From contig NZ_JYJF01000009.1 of NCBI RefSeq assembly GCF_000955975.1, forward strand, positions 43,026 to 107,025: DNA of 64,000 nucleotides, written 5' to 3'. Below, one piece after another: positions 55,164-62,603 of the stretch. The translations under genes and the position numbers were made by a program. This DNA comes from Saccharothrix sp. ST-888. Lineage in GTDB: Bacteria; Actinomycetota; Actinomycetes; Streptomycetales; Streptomycetaceae. The first letter of the stretch is position 1. The number at the start of each line of letters is the position of its first letter. The notes under the pieces are model-generated. The model did no database searches and was not told where the DNA came from. It saw only the letters and a list, made by a program, of their open reading frames with translations.

Positions 55164-55775
55164 CTACACGGCACGGGTGTCGTTGCGGTGGCGGCCCTCG
55201 CAGTCCGCCGTGGGTTGCCCGACGGCCGGCTTGACGGTCAGTACCTGTCCGGCGACCACCAGCAGAACCCGCTCCGAGGCGTCCGCCACGGCCATGTTGA
55301 GCCGGCCCAGGGTGTCCCGGAAGCGCCGCCCGGCGGCGGTCGCGGGGACGACGCCCATCCCGACCTCGTTGCTCACCGCGATCACCTGACGCTCCGTGAG
55401 GCGCCAGGCCCCGGCCAGCTCGTCGCAGTGCAGCTGGACCGCGTGCTCGCCGCCGGCGGCCCACGCCGCGTCGTCCCAGGCGTTGCACCGGTCCATGACG
55501 GCGGTCAGCCAGAGCGCCAGACAGTCGATCAGCACGGGGGCGCCGTCCGCCCGGTCGGCGAGGACGGCCACCAGGTCGCAGGTCTCCGCCGTCCGCCAGC
55601 TCGACGGCCGCCGCTCGCGGTGCAGTTCGACCCGCTGGGCCCACTCCCGGTCGCCGTCGCGGGTGCCGCCGGTGGCCACGTAGAGCACGTCCTCGTACGG
55701 CGCGAGCAGCTGTTCGGCCCGGGTGGACTTGCCGGAGCGGGCGCCGCCGAGGATCAGGGTGCGGGGGAGTGCCAT
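55164..55775 (-). CDS. cobU: Adenosylcobinamide kinase / adenosylcobinamide-phosphate guanylyltransferase
   Basis: A 203-aa bifunctional enzyme. P-loop GGARSGKSTRAEQL lies at the N-terminus, VLYVATGGTRDGDREWAQRV follows, and HRERRPSSW contains the histidine guanylylated in the second reaction. VSNEVGMGVVPATAAGRRFR is the conserved C-terminal motif. The ATG at 55775 fits the family start better than 55808. It is the first gene of the cobUTS operon. No cobalamin riboswitch was recognised in the 130-bp upstream gap. Confidence 0.94.
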   Translation of the reverse strand: MALPRTLILGGARSGKSTRAEQLLAPYEDVLYVATGGTRDGDREWAQRVELHRERRPSSWRTAETCDLVAVLADRADGAPVLIDCLALWLTAVMDRCNAWDDAAWAAGGEHAVQLHCDELAGAWRLTERQVIAVSNEVGMGVVPATAAGRRFRDTLGRLNMAVADASERVLLVVAGQVLTVKPAVGQPTADCEGRHRNDTRAV

Positions 55776-55905
55776 GGCCACATCCTGCCCGACAAGGCAT
55801 CCCGACAAGGCATGAGGGCGATCAGTCCGGGCACGCTAGTGTGCGCAACGGCAGCGCACATCGGCAGCGCACAACGAGGTAGTCCCTAGGCGGGAGGAGC
55901 CCGGC

Positions 55906-56106
55906 ATGGTGTTCACGTGGCGGTACGAGAAGGCGGACGGCACCCTGGTGACCCCGGCCGACGGCCAGGAGGAGTTCTCCAGCCAGGGGGATGCGGAGTC
56001 CTGGATCGGCGAGGCGTGGAAGCAGCTCGTGGACGACGGCGCCGACCGGGTCGCACTGCTGGACGACGGCCGGGAGATCTACACGATGAGCCTGCACGCC
56101 GAGTGA
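55906..56106 (+). CDS. Small conserved hypothetical protein
   Basis: 66 aa from ATG 55906, with GGGAGGAG 7 nt upstream, a strong site. Sequence MVFTWRYEKADGTLVTPADG, then SQGDAESWIGEAWKQL and EIYTMSLHAE. It looks like a small soluble alpha/beta protein typical of actinobacteria. Function unknown. It is divergent from cobU. Confidence 0.75.
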   Translation: MVFTWRYEKADGTLVTPADGQEEFSSQGDAESWIGEAWKQLVDDGADRVALLDDGREIYTMSLHAE

Positions 56107-56290
56107 CCTTCGCGGGCGCCGGGCACCTCGCCCCGACTCCGTCAGCTCTCGCACCCGCCTGAGCGGTCAGGCGATCAGGGGCGCGAGGACCGTGCAAGCA
56201 ACCCGGCGCGCTGCAGAGCGCCGCTCGCCCGGTTCCCGCGCCCCCGAACGACCGCACACCCCCGGCGTCCGGACGCCCGCGTCCCGGCGC

Positions 56291-57124
56291 CTACTTCGAC
56301 TGCTTCGACCCGATCACGTGCAGCAGTGCCGCCACCCGCCGGTACGGCTCCTCGCGGCCGGCCCGCTCCTCGGCGTCCAGCAGCTGGGCCAGCTGCCGTC
56401 CGTCCACCGGCGCGGCGTCCTCGGGTGTGCCGTCGGTGAACACCCGTACCCCGTACCAGTGCCGCAGCGGGACCGACACCCCGGCCAGCGTGGTGGTCAG
56501 GTCCGCGAGCCGGTCGGCGCGGGCCGGCAGGCCCAGGTGGTTGGTGTAGCGGGGACTGTCGAAGGCGTGCAGTGCGGCCCGCCAGTCGCCGGTGAGGCCG
56601 GGGCGCATGGCCAGCGCGTCCGCGTTGCGGACCAGCAGCGACAGCACGCCGCCGGGGGCGAGGATCCGGGCCAGCGAGGCGAGCATCGGGTCCGGGTCGG
56701 GCAGGTACATCAGGACGCCGTGGCAGAGCACCACGTCGAAGCTGCGCGGCCCGAACCAGCGTCCGCACTGGTGTCCGTCCCCGCCCAGCAGCCGGACCCG
56801 CTCCCGCACCTCGGGCGGCTCGGCCGCCAGCGCGGCCTGGGCGGCGCCGAGGGTGACCGGGTCCGGGTCGAGCCCGGTGACCAGGTGGCCGGCCCTGGCG
56901 AGCCGCAGGGCCTGGGTGCCCTGGCCGCAGCCGACGTCCAGCACGTGCAGTCCGGTCCGTCCGGCGAGCTGCTCGGCGAGCTGCCGGGCCACCAGTTCCT
57001 GCCGGACCAGGTTGCGCAGTCCGCCCTGCCGTTCCAGCCAGGACATCCCGGGCTGCCCGGTGGGCCGGGCGACGGGAAGCCGGTCGTGCGCCCCCGCGCC
57101 CTGCCCCGGCAGCGCACCGGGCAT
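56291..57124 (-). CDS. SAM-dependent methyltransferase
   Basis: At least 277 aa of a class I methyltransferase. Motif I is LHVLDVGCGQGTQALRLARA, the acidic end of strand 2 is VTGLDPDPV, and the motif near strand 4 is SFDVVLCHGVLMYLPDPDPM. The domain fits CmoM/UbiE-like enzymes, substrate unknown. ATG 57124 is the first canonical start, but the frame stays open and coding-like upstream (LTAEPVPPQSYWAAPAWPQG) to a CTG at 57235 that overlaps the stop of the DUF3043 gene as CTGA. A non-canonical coupled start is possible, giving 314 aa. Confidence 0.85.
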   Translation of the reverse strand: MPGALPGQGAGAHDRLPVARPTGQPGMSWLERQGGLRNLVRQELVARQLAEQLAGRTGLHVLDVGCGQGTQALRLARAGHLVTGLDPDPVTLGAAQAALAAEPPEVRERVRLLGGDGHQCGRWFGPRSFDVVLCHGVLMYLPDPDPMLASLARILAPGGVLSLLVRNADALAMRPGLTGDWRAALHAFDSPRYTNHLGLPARADRLADLTTTLAGVSVPLRHWYGVRVFTDGTPEDAAPVDGRQLAQLLDAEERAGREEPYRRVAALLHVIGSKQSK

Positions 57125-57231
57125 CGCGTTCGCCAGGGCGCCCGGCGCCGCACCGGGGACGGGCGACAGCCCGGGCCCCTGGGGCCAGGCGGGAGCGGCC
57201 CAGTACGACTGCGGCGGAACCGGCTCGGCGG

Positions 57232-57828
57232 TCAGGGCCGTTCGCCCCGCTTGACCTGCGGCTTCGGCAGTCGCAGCCGCCGCATCTGCAGGGTCCGCAT
57301 CAGGGCGTAGGCGACCGCGCCGCGGGTGTTCTCGTTCGGGAACCGCTCGGCCAGCGCCTTGCGCAGGCCGAGGCCCAGGCGGACGAAGTCGAGGATGACC
57401 AGGACGAAGAACAGCAGGAACAGCAGCGTGGAGAGCAGCTGGAGGGTCGGGTTCCTGAGGATGCTCAGGACCAGCACGACCACCGCGTACGGCAGGAAGA
57501 ACTCGGCCATCGTCCAGCGCGAGTCCACGTAGGTGCGGGCGAAGCGGCGCACCGGGCCCTTGTCGCGCACCGGCAGGGCGCTCTCGTCGCCGTTCAGCAG
57601 CGCCATGCGCTGCTTCTCCCGCTCGGCGCGCATCCGCTCGCGGGACTGGCGGGCGGCGTCCTTGCGGTCCTTGGGCACGGTCACCCGGGTGCGGCGGCTG
57701 GCCTCGGCCTCGCTGCGCTTGGGGGTGGGGCGGCCCTTGGGCGCCTCGGGGTGGCGGGTGGTCGTCTCGTCCTGCTCGGCCACCACGGTGGCGGAGGAGG
57801 AGGCATCATCTGAGCGGCGTCGGAACAC
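57232..57828 (-). CDS. DUF3043 domain membrane protein
   Basis: A 198-aa protein from GTG 57828 (VFRRRSDDASSSATVVAEQD). A charged N-terminus (KDRKDAARQSRERMRAEREK) precedes two membrane helices (FFLPYAVVVLVLSIL and LLSTLLFLLFFVLVILDFVR) and a basic tail. This matches DUF3043 proteins, conserved in actinobacteria next to the pspA/nadA region; function unknown. Its stop overlaps a possible CTG start of the methyltransferase gene. Confidence 0.85.
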   Translation of the reverse strand: MFRRRSDDASSSATVVAEQDETTTRHPEAPKGRPTPKRSEAEASRRTRVTVPKDRKDAARQSRERMRAEREKQRMALLNGDESALPVRDKGPVRRFARTYVDSRWTMAEFFLPYAVVVLVLSILRNPTLQLLSTLLFLLFFVLVILDFVRLGLGLRKALAERFPNENTRGAVAYALMRTLQMRRLRLPKPQVKRGERP

Positions 57829-58163
57829 ACCACCAGCGTACGTGCTGGCCGTGGCCTTCCGACCGTGCCGTCGGACCCAAACCGGTATCGATCCGGCACC
57901 GCCCGCCCGCGCACCGCCCCCGGCGGCCCGTTCGCCGCCCGATTCCGGCACCCGATCCGGCCGACCACCCCTTACGGGATCCCCCGGCTGTGGTGGATCA
58001 TGAACCAGGGCGGGATCCATCCCTGGGATGAGGTCCGGGCGGTTGCGGCTGTAGCAGTCTTGTAGCAGGCAGGTGGACTGCGTGCAGCAGCCCGCTGCAC
58101 CTACACTCAAGGTTGTCAGCACGTGACGGAACCGCAGGCCCGAGAAGGGGGCACCCGAGGCCC

Positions 58164-58961
58164 ATGAGCGACGGAATCATGAAGCGTATGGGGCTGATCT
58201 TCCGCTCCAAGGCGAACAAGGCCCTGGACCGGGCGGAGGACCCGCGCGAGACGCTCGACTACTCCTACCAGAAGCAGCTCGAACTGCTGCAGAAGGTCCG
58301 CCGGGGTGTCGCCGACGTGGCCACCTCCCGCAAGCGCCTGGAGCTCCAGCTGACGCAGCTGCAACAGCAGTCGGCGAAGTACGAGGACCAGGGCCGCAAG
58401 GCGCTCTCGCTGGGCCGGGAGGACCTCGCGCGCGAGGCCCTGACCCGCAAGGCCAACCTCCAGTCCCAGATCACCGATCTGGAGACCCAGTACCAGCAGC
58501 TGCAGGCCGAGGAGGAGAAGCTCACGCTCGCCTCCCAGCGCCTGCAGGCCAAGGTGGACGCCTTCCGTACCAAGAAGGAGACCATCAAGGCCACCTACAC
58601 CGCCGCCCAGGCGCAGACCCGGATCGCGGAGTCCTTCTCCGGGATCTCGGAGGAGATGGGCGACGTCGGCCTGGCCATCCAGCGGGCCGAGGACAAGACC
58701 GCGCAGATGCAGGCGCGGGCCGGTGCGATCGACGAGCTGCTCGCCTCGGGTGCGCTCGACGACGCCAGCGGTCTGGGCCGCAAGGACGACATCGAGGCCG
58801 AGCTGGAGCGGGTGGCCGGCGGCAGCGATGTCGAGCTGGAGCTGGCCCGGATGAAGGCGGAGCTCACCGGTGGCCCGGCCGCGGCTCCGCAGGCGATCGA
58901 GCAGGGCAAGCCGGCCGCCACGCCGCAGGACGCGCCGCCCACCATCAACTACAAGAAGTGA
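58164..58961 (+). CDS. pspA: PspA/IM30 family phage-shock protein
   Basis: A 265-aa coiled-coil protein. The N-terminus MKRMGLIFRSKANKALDRAE, then DPRETLDYSYQKQLELLQKV, is the PspA membrane-binding and core helix region. Long coiled-coil segments run to about residue 200, then a Pro/Ala tail. PspA is an ESCRT-III-like protein that supports the inner membrane under envelope stress. The ATG at 58164 has GAGG 5 nt upstream. The partner gene pspAA follows 103 nt later. The 3' flank contains short direct repeats of its last codons. Confidence 0.92.
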   Translation: MSDGIMKRMGLIFRSKANKALDRAEDPRETLDYSYQKQLELLQKVRRGVADVATSRKRLELQLTQLQQQSAKYEDQGRKALSLGREDLAREALTRKANLQSQITDLETQYQQLQAEEEKLTLASQRLQAKVDAFRTKKETIKATYTAAQAQTRIAESFSGISEEMGDVGLAIQRAEDKTAQMQARAGAIDELLASGALDDASGLGRKDDIEAELERVAGGSDVELELARMKAELTGGPAAAPQAIEQGKPAATPQDAPPTINYKK

Positions 58962-59018
58962 CCAGCGCGTCCGAAGTGATCTGCACGTTCCAAGAAGTGA
59001 CCTGATCAAGAAGTGACC
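58952..59018 (+). repeat. Short direct repeats of the pspA 3' end
   Basis: CAAGAAGTGACC occurs at 58952-58963 (including the pspA stop), 58991-59002 and 59007-59018; the last two belong to a 16-bp tandem unit. A partial CGAAGTGATC is at 58972. This looks like slippage duplication in the pspA-pspAA gap. Confidence 0.7.
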
Positions 59019-59064
59019 TGAGCCGCAACGACCGAGCTGCAACGACACAGGGAGACGCACCGGC

Positions 59065-59358
59065 ATGATCATGAGGGTCATGGGTGAGGGGCAGTTCCAG
59101 GTGGGCGACGACCACCTGAACCACCTGAACCAGCTCGACGACGAGCTGCTCACCGCGCTGGAGGCGGGGGACGAGGAACGCTTTCGGGATTCACTGGGCA
59201 AGTTGCTCGCCGCGGTGCGGCAGTACGGCACACCGCTGCCGGACGACTCGTTGGAGCCGTCCGATCTCATCCTCCCGAATGTCGAGGCGACGATCACCGA
59301 GGTGACCGCGATGCTGCGGGGCGAGGGCGACGGGTTGATCCCCGGGTTTCCGGACTGA
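59065..59358 (+). CDS. pspAA: PspA-associated protein PspAA
   Basis: A 97-aa protein: MIMRVMGEGQFQVGDDHLNH, then LDDELLTALEAGDEERFRDS and LPDDSLEPSDLILPNVEAT. This is the PspAA pattern found directly after pspA in actinobacteria and archaea. GGGAG lies about 10 nt before the ATG. It is thought to act with PspA in the envelope-stress response. Confidence 0.9.
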   Translation: MIMRVMGEGQFQVGDDHLNHLNQLDDELLTALEAGDEERFRDSLGKLLAAVRQYGTPLPDDSLEPSDLILPNVEATITEVTAMLRGEGDGLIPGFPD

Positions 59359-59368
59359 CGGCTGACAC

Positions 59369-59410
59369 ACCGCAAGGGCGGGCCCCCTCCCGGGGGTCCG
59401 CCCTTGCGGT
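59369..59410. terminator. Bidirectional terminator between pspAA and nadA
   Basis: ACCGCAAGGGCGG (59369-59381) pairs with CCGCCCTTGCGGT (59398-59410), and the inner GCCCCC/GGGGG extends the stem. It lies between the convergent pspAA and nadA stops. Confidence 0.75.
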
Positions 59411-59426
59411 TGTGGTGCGACGGCGA

Positions 59427-60608
59427 CTACGGCAGGGCCAGCATCCGGTCCAGCGCGGCCTTGGCGTACTTCTCGGTCTCCGGGTCGACGGTGATCACGT
59501 TCGGCACCCGGCCCTCGACCAGCGACTCCAGCGCCCAGACCAGGTGCGGGAGGTCGATCCGGTTCATGGTGGAGCAGAAGCAGACCGTGCGGTCCAGGAA
59601 GACGATCTCCTTGTCCGGGTGCGCCTTGGCCAGGCGGCGGACCAGGTTCAGCTCGGTGCCGATGGCCCACTTGGAACCGGGCTCGGCGGCGTCCAGCGCC
59701 TTGATGATGTACTCGGTCGAGCCCACCATGTCCGCGGCGGTGACCACCTCGTGCTTGCACTCGGGGTGGACCAGCACGGTCACGCCGGGGATCCGCTCGC
59801 GGACCTCGTTCACCGAGTCCAGGCTGAACCGGCCGTGCACCGAGCAGTGCCCGCGCCAGAGGATCATCTTCGCGTTCCGCAGCTGCTCGGCGGTCAGACC
59901 GCCGTTCGGCTTGTGCGGGTTGTAGAGCACGCAGTCGTCCAGCGAGAAGCCCATCTCCAGCACGGCGGTGTTGCGGCCGAGGTGCTGGTCGGGCAGGAAG
60001 AGCACCTTCTCGCCCTGCTCGAAGGCCCACTCCAGGGCTCGCTTGGCGTTGGACGACGTACAGATGGTGCCGCCGTGCTTGCCGGTGAACGCCTTGATGT
60101 CGGCCGAGGAGTTCATGTACGAGACCGGAACGGTCGCGTCCGCTATTCCGGCCTCGGTCAGCACGTCCCAGCACTCGGCGACCTGCTCGGCGGTGGCCAT
60201 GTCGGCCATCGAGCAGCCGGCCGCGAGGTCGGGGAGCACGACCTGCTGGGCGTCGGTGGTCAGGATGTCCGCCGACTCGGCCATGAAGTGCACGCCGCAG
60301 AAGACGATGTACTCGGCCTCGGGGCGGGCGGCGGCGTCACGGGCCAGCTTGAAGGAGTCGCCGGTGACGTCGGCGAACTCGATCACCTCGTCGCGCTGGT
60401 AGTGGTGGCCGAGGATGAAGACGCGGTTGCCCAGCGCGGCCTTGGCGGTGCGGGCGCGCTCGACCAGGCCGGGGTCGGAGGCGGCGGGCAGATCGCCGGG
60501 GCACTCGACGCCGCGCTCGCTGTTCGGGTCGGCCTGGCGGCCGAGCAGCAGCAGTGCGAGCGGCGTCGGGTCGGGGTCGACGCCGTGGGTCTCTGTGGTG
60601 GTGGTCAC
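59427..60608 (-). CDS. nadA: Quinolinate synthase
   Basis: A 393-aa [4Fe-4S] enzyme condensing iminoaspartate and dihydroxyacetone phosphate to quinolinate in NAD synthesis. Features: VFILGHHYQRDEVIEFADVT at the substrate site, the cluster cysteines in CGVHFMAES, GHCSVHGRF and CFCSTMNRI, and VLVHPECKHEVV. The GTG at 60608 has AGGAGGG about 10 nt upstream. An inverted repeat in the promoter region could bind a NAD-pathway repressor. No nadB/nadC is visible in the window. Confidence 0.94.
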   Translation of the reverse strand: MTTTTETHGVDPDPTPLALLLLGRQADPNSERGVECPGDLPAASDPGLVERARTAKAALGNRVFILGHHYQRDEVIEFADVTGDSFKLARDAAARPEAEYIVFCGVHFMAESADILTTDAQQVVLPDLAAGCSMADMATAEQVAECWDVLTEAGIADATVPVSYMNSSADIKAFTGKHGGTICTSSNAKRALEWAFEQGEKVLFLPDQHLGRNTAVLEMGFSLDDCVLYNPHKPNGGLTAEQLRNAKMILWRGHCSVHGRFSLDSVNEVRERIPGVTVLVHPECKHEVVTAADMVGSTEYIIKALDAAEPGSKWAIGTELNLVRRLAKAHPDKEIVFLDRTVCFCSTMNRIDLPHLVWALESLVEGRVPNVITVDPETEKYAKAALDRMLALP

Positions 60609-60661
60609 GGGCGGGTGCCCTCCTGTGCGGCCGATCGTTCCGAACAGCCTTCTCGTCTATC

Positions 60662-60692
60662 TGACGCTATCGATGATAACCGGTTAGCGTCA
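60662..60692. promoter_or_regulatory. Inverted repeat upstream of nadA
   Basis: TGACGCTA and TAGCGTCA are perfect 8-bp arms separated by 15 nt, with an inner AACCGGTT palindrome. It lies 54-84 nt upstream of the nadA start and is AT-richer than its surroundings. It is a strong operator candidate for a repressor of NAD biosynthesis; the protein is not encoded nearby. Confidence 0.55.
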
Positions 60693-60809
60693 CTCTGACG
60701 ATGGCCATTGTGTCAATGTGATGAGAACCGCTCGCCGTTATGGCAGCTTCCCGGGGTGCCTCCGGCGTGGCCGGATCGATACCCGGGCCCGATCGCGTTG
60801 GCTGGTGCC

Positions 60810-61736
60810 ATGAAGGCAATCGCGATCAGGCAGTACGGCGGCCCCGAGGTCGTCGAGTACACCGAGCTCCCCGATCCCAAGGTAGGTCCCGACTCGGTCC
60901 TGGTACGGGTGAGGGCGGCCGGGGTAAACCCCGTGGACTGGAAGATCCGGGAGGGGTACCTGGACGGGCTGCTGGACGTCCACTTCCCGCTGATCATGGG
61001 CTGGGACCTGGCCGGGGTGGTGCAGGCCGTGGGCGGTGCGGTGACCGAGTTCAAACCGGGGGACGAGGTGATCGGCTACGTCCGCAAGGACTCGGTCGAG
61101 CACGGCACGTACGCCGAACTGGTCTCCGCGCCGGTCCGTACGCTCGCGCTCAAGCCCGCCGCCCTCGACTGGGCCCAGGCGGGCGGCCTCCCGCTGGCCG
61201 GGCTCACCGCCTACCAGGGCCTGGTCAAGGCGCTTCGGGTGCGGTCGGGCGAGACCGTGCTGGTCCATGCGGCGGCGGGCGGCGTCGGCAGCCTCGCGGT
61301 CCAGATCGCCAAGGCGCTCGGCGCCAGGGTGATCGGCACCGCGAGCGAACGCAACCACGCCTACCTGCGGGGCCTGGGCGCCGAGCCGGTGACGTACGGG
61401 GCGGGGCTGGCCGACCGGGTCAGGGCGCTCGCCCCCGGCGGGGTGGACGCGGCCCTGGACCTGGTCGGCGGAACGGCGGTGGCGGTGTCCCTGGAGCTGG
61501 TCGCCGACCCGGCCCGGATCGCCTCGATCACCGACTACGGTGTGGTCGCCCAGGGCGGCCACTACGTCTTCGTCCGCCCGGACACCGCCGATCTCACCGA
61601 ACTCGCCACGCTCGCCGACGCGGGGAAGCTGACCGTGCCGGTGGCCTCGACCTTCCCGCTCGCCCAGGCGGCCAGTGCCCAGGCCCTCAACGCCGAGGGC
61701 CGGACCAGGGGCAAGATCGTCCTTCTGGTGGACTGA
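60810..61736 (+). CDS. NADPH:quinone reductase-like zinc-free MDR oxidoreductase
   Basis: A 308-aa medium-chain dehydrogenase/reductase of the quinone oxidoreductase type. It starts MKAIAIRQYGGPEVVEYTEL, contains GVNPVDWKIREGYLDG and MGWDLAGVVQAVG, and has the nucleotide-binding AAGGVGSLAVQIAKALGARV. The zinc-binding cysteines of alcohol dehydrogenases are absent. It would reduce quinones or enones with NADPH. It is divergent from nadA; no clear ribosome site precedes the ATG at 60810. Confidence 0.9.
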   Translation: MKAIAIRQYGGPEVVEYTELPDPKVGPDSVLVRVRAAGVNPVDWKIREGYLDGLLDVHFPLIMGWDLAGVVQAVGGAVTEFKPGDEVIGYVRKDSVEHGTYAELVSAPVRTLALKPAALDWAQAGGLPLAGLTAYQGLVKALRVRSGETVLVHAAAGGVGSLAVQIAKALGARVIGTASERNHAYLRGLGAEPVTYGAGLADRVRALAPGGVDAALDLVGGTAVAVSLELVADPARIASITDYGVVAQGGHYVFVRPDTADLTELATLADAGKLTVPVASTFPLAQAASAQALNAEGRTRGKIVLLVD

Positions 61737-61902
61737 CCAAGACTTTTCGTCAGAATAGGGCGGTGTGACGTTTCTGCGGACACTGCTGCCGTAACGTCCC
61801 ACCGCCCACCGCCGCCCGCCCGGCACCCCCCCGTCGGCGGCGCTCGTCGCCCATCCGGCGGCGCCCGATCAGAGCAGCACGACACCCGTGGAGCCAGCAC
61901 CG

Positions 61903-62370
61903 ATGAGCACGCACCGACCGTCAGACCTCGGCGGGGCGTCACTGCTGGACGAGACCGACCGGCTGCTCCTCGAACACCTCAGCCGGGACGGCCGCGCCTC
62001 CTACGCCGAGATCGGCCTGCTCGCCAACCTCTCCGCCACCGCCGTCCGCCGCCGGATCGACCGGCTGCGGGCCCGCGGGGTGGTCCGCGGCTTCACCGTG
62101 GTCCTCGACCCCGCCCTGCTCGGCTGGCGCACCGAGGCCTTCGTCGAGATCTACTGCCGCGCCCGCACCTCGCCGGAGGAGCTGCTCGCCAGCCTGCGGC
62201 AGTTCCCCGAGGTGGTCGCCGCCTGGACGGTCACCGGTGACCCGGACGCCCTGGTGCACCTGAGAGCCGCCGACACCCGCCACCTGGAAGCCGTCATCGA
62301 ACGCATCCGCAAGGAGCCCGGAGTCCAGCGCAGCCGCAGCTCGGTGGTGCTCTCCCAGCTCATCGGCTAG
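61903..62370 (+). CDS. Lrp/AsnC family transcriptional regulator
   Basis: A 155-aa regulator. The HTH is LLDETDRLLLEHLSRDGRAS, then AEIGLLANLSATAVRRRIDR, followed by the RAM ligand-binding domain (AFVEIYCRARTSPEELLASL, VVAAWTVTGDPDALVHLRAA). The ATG at 61903 has GGAG 9 nt upstream; GTG 61888 is an alternative. Its gene lies 233 bp before the PLP-dependent decarboxylase in the same direction, so control of amino acid decarboxylation is likely. Confidence 0.92.
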   Translation: MSTHRPSDLGGASLLDETDRLLLEHLSRDGRASYAEIGLLANLSATAVRRRIDRLRARGVVRGFTVVLDPALLGWRTEAFVEIYCRARTSPEELLASLRQFPEVVAAWTVTGDPDALVHLRAADTRHLEAVIERIRKEPGVQRSRSSVVLSQLIG

Positions 62371-62444
62371 CGCTCCGCGTCAGGCCCGCACCCGGCGCGC
62401 ACCCGGTCCCCACCCGGCCGCTGGACCGTTCCGGAGAACACCGC

Positions 62445-62489
62445 GCAGGAATCCTGCGTGGCGCGTTCTCAACACGCCCGAATCCTGCC
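62445..62489. promoter_or_regulatory. Candidate AsnC-type operator before the decarboxylase gene
   Basis: GCAGGA-A-TCCTGC at 62445-62457 is a near-perfect palindrome, and its right half GAATCCTGC recurs at about 62480-62488. The spacing of about 33 nt, three helical turns, fits cooperative binding by an Lrp/AsnC regulator such as the adjacent gene product. Confidence 0.45.
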
Positions 62490-62603
62490 TGACCGGCCCC
62501 TTTCCGACGCGCGCGACAACCGGGCCGCTGCCTACGCTGATCAAGTCCGGACGGCCCCACATGCCCCGGGCCTCCCTGGCACCCCACAGCGAAGGGGACA
62601 CTC

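Noticed and set aside
55776..55905. Cobalamin riboswitch upstream of cobU
   Set aside because: The 130-bp gap is too short and lacks the conserved B12-box pattern.
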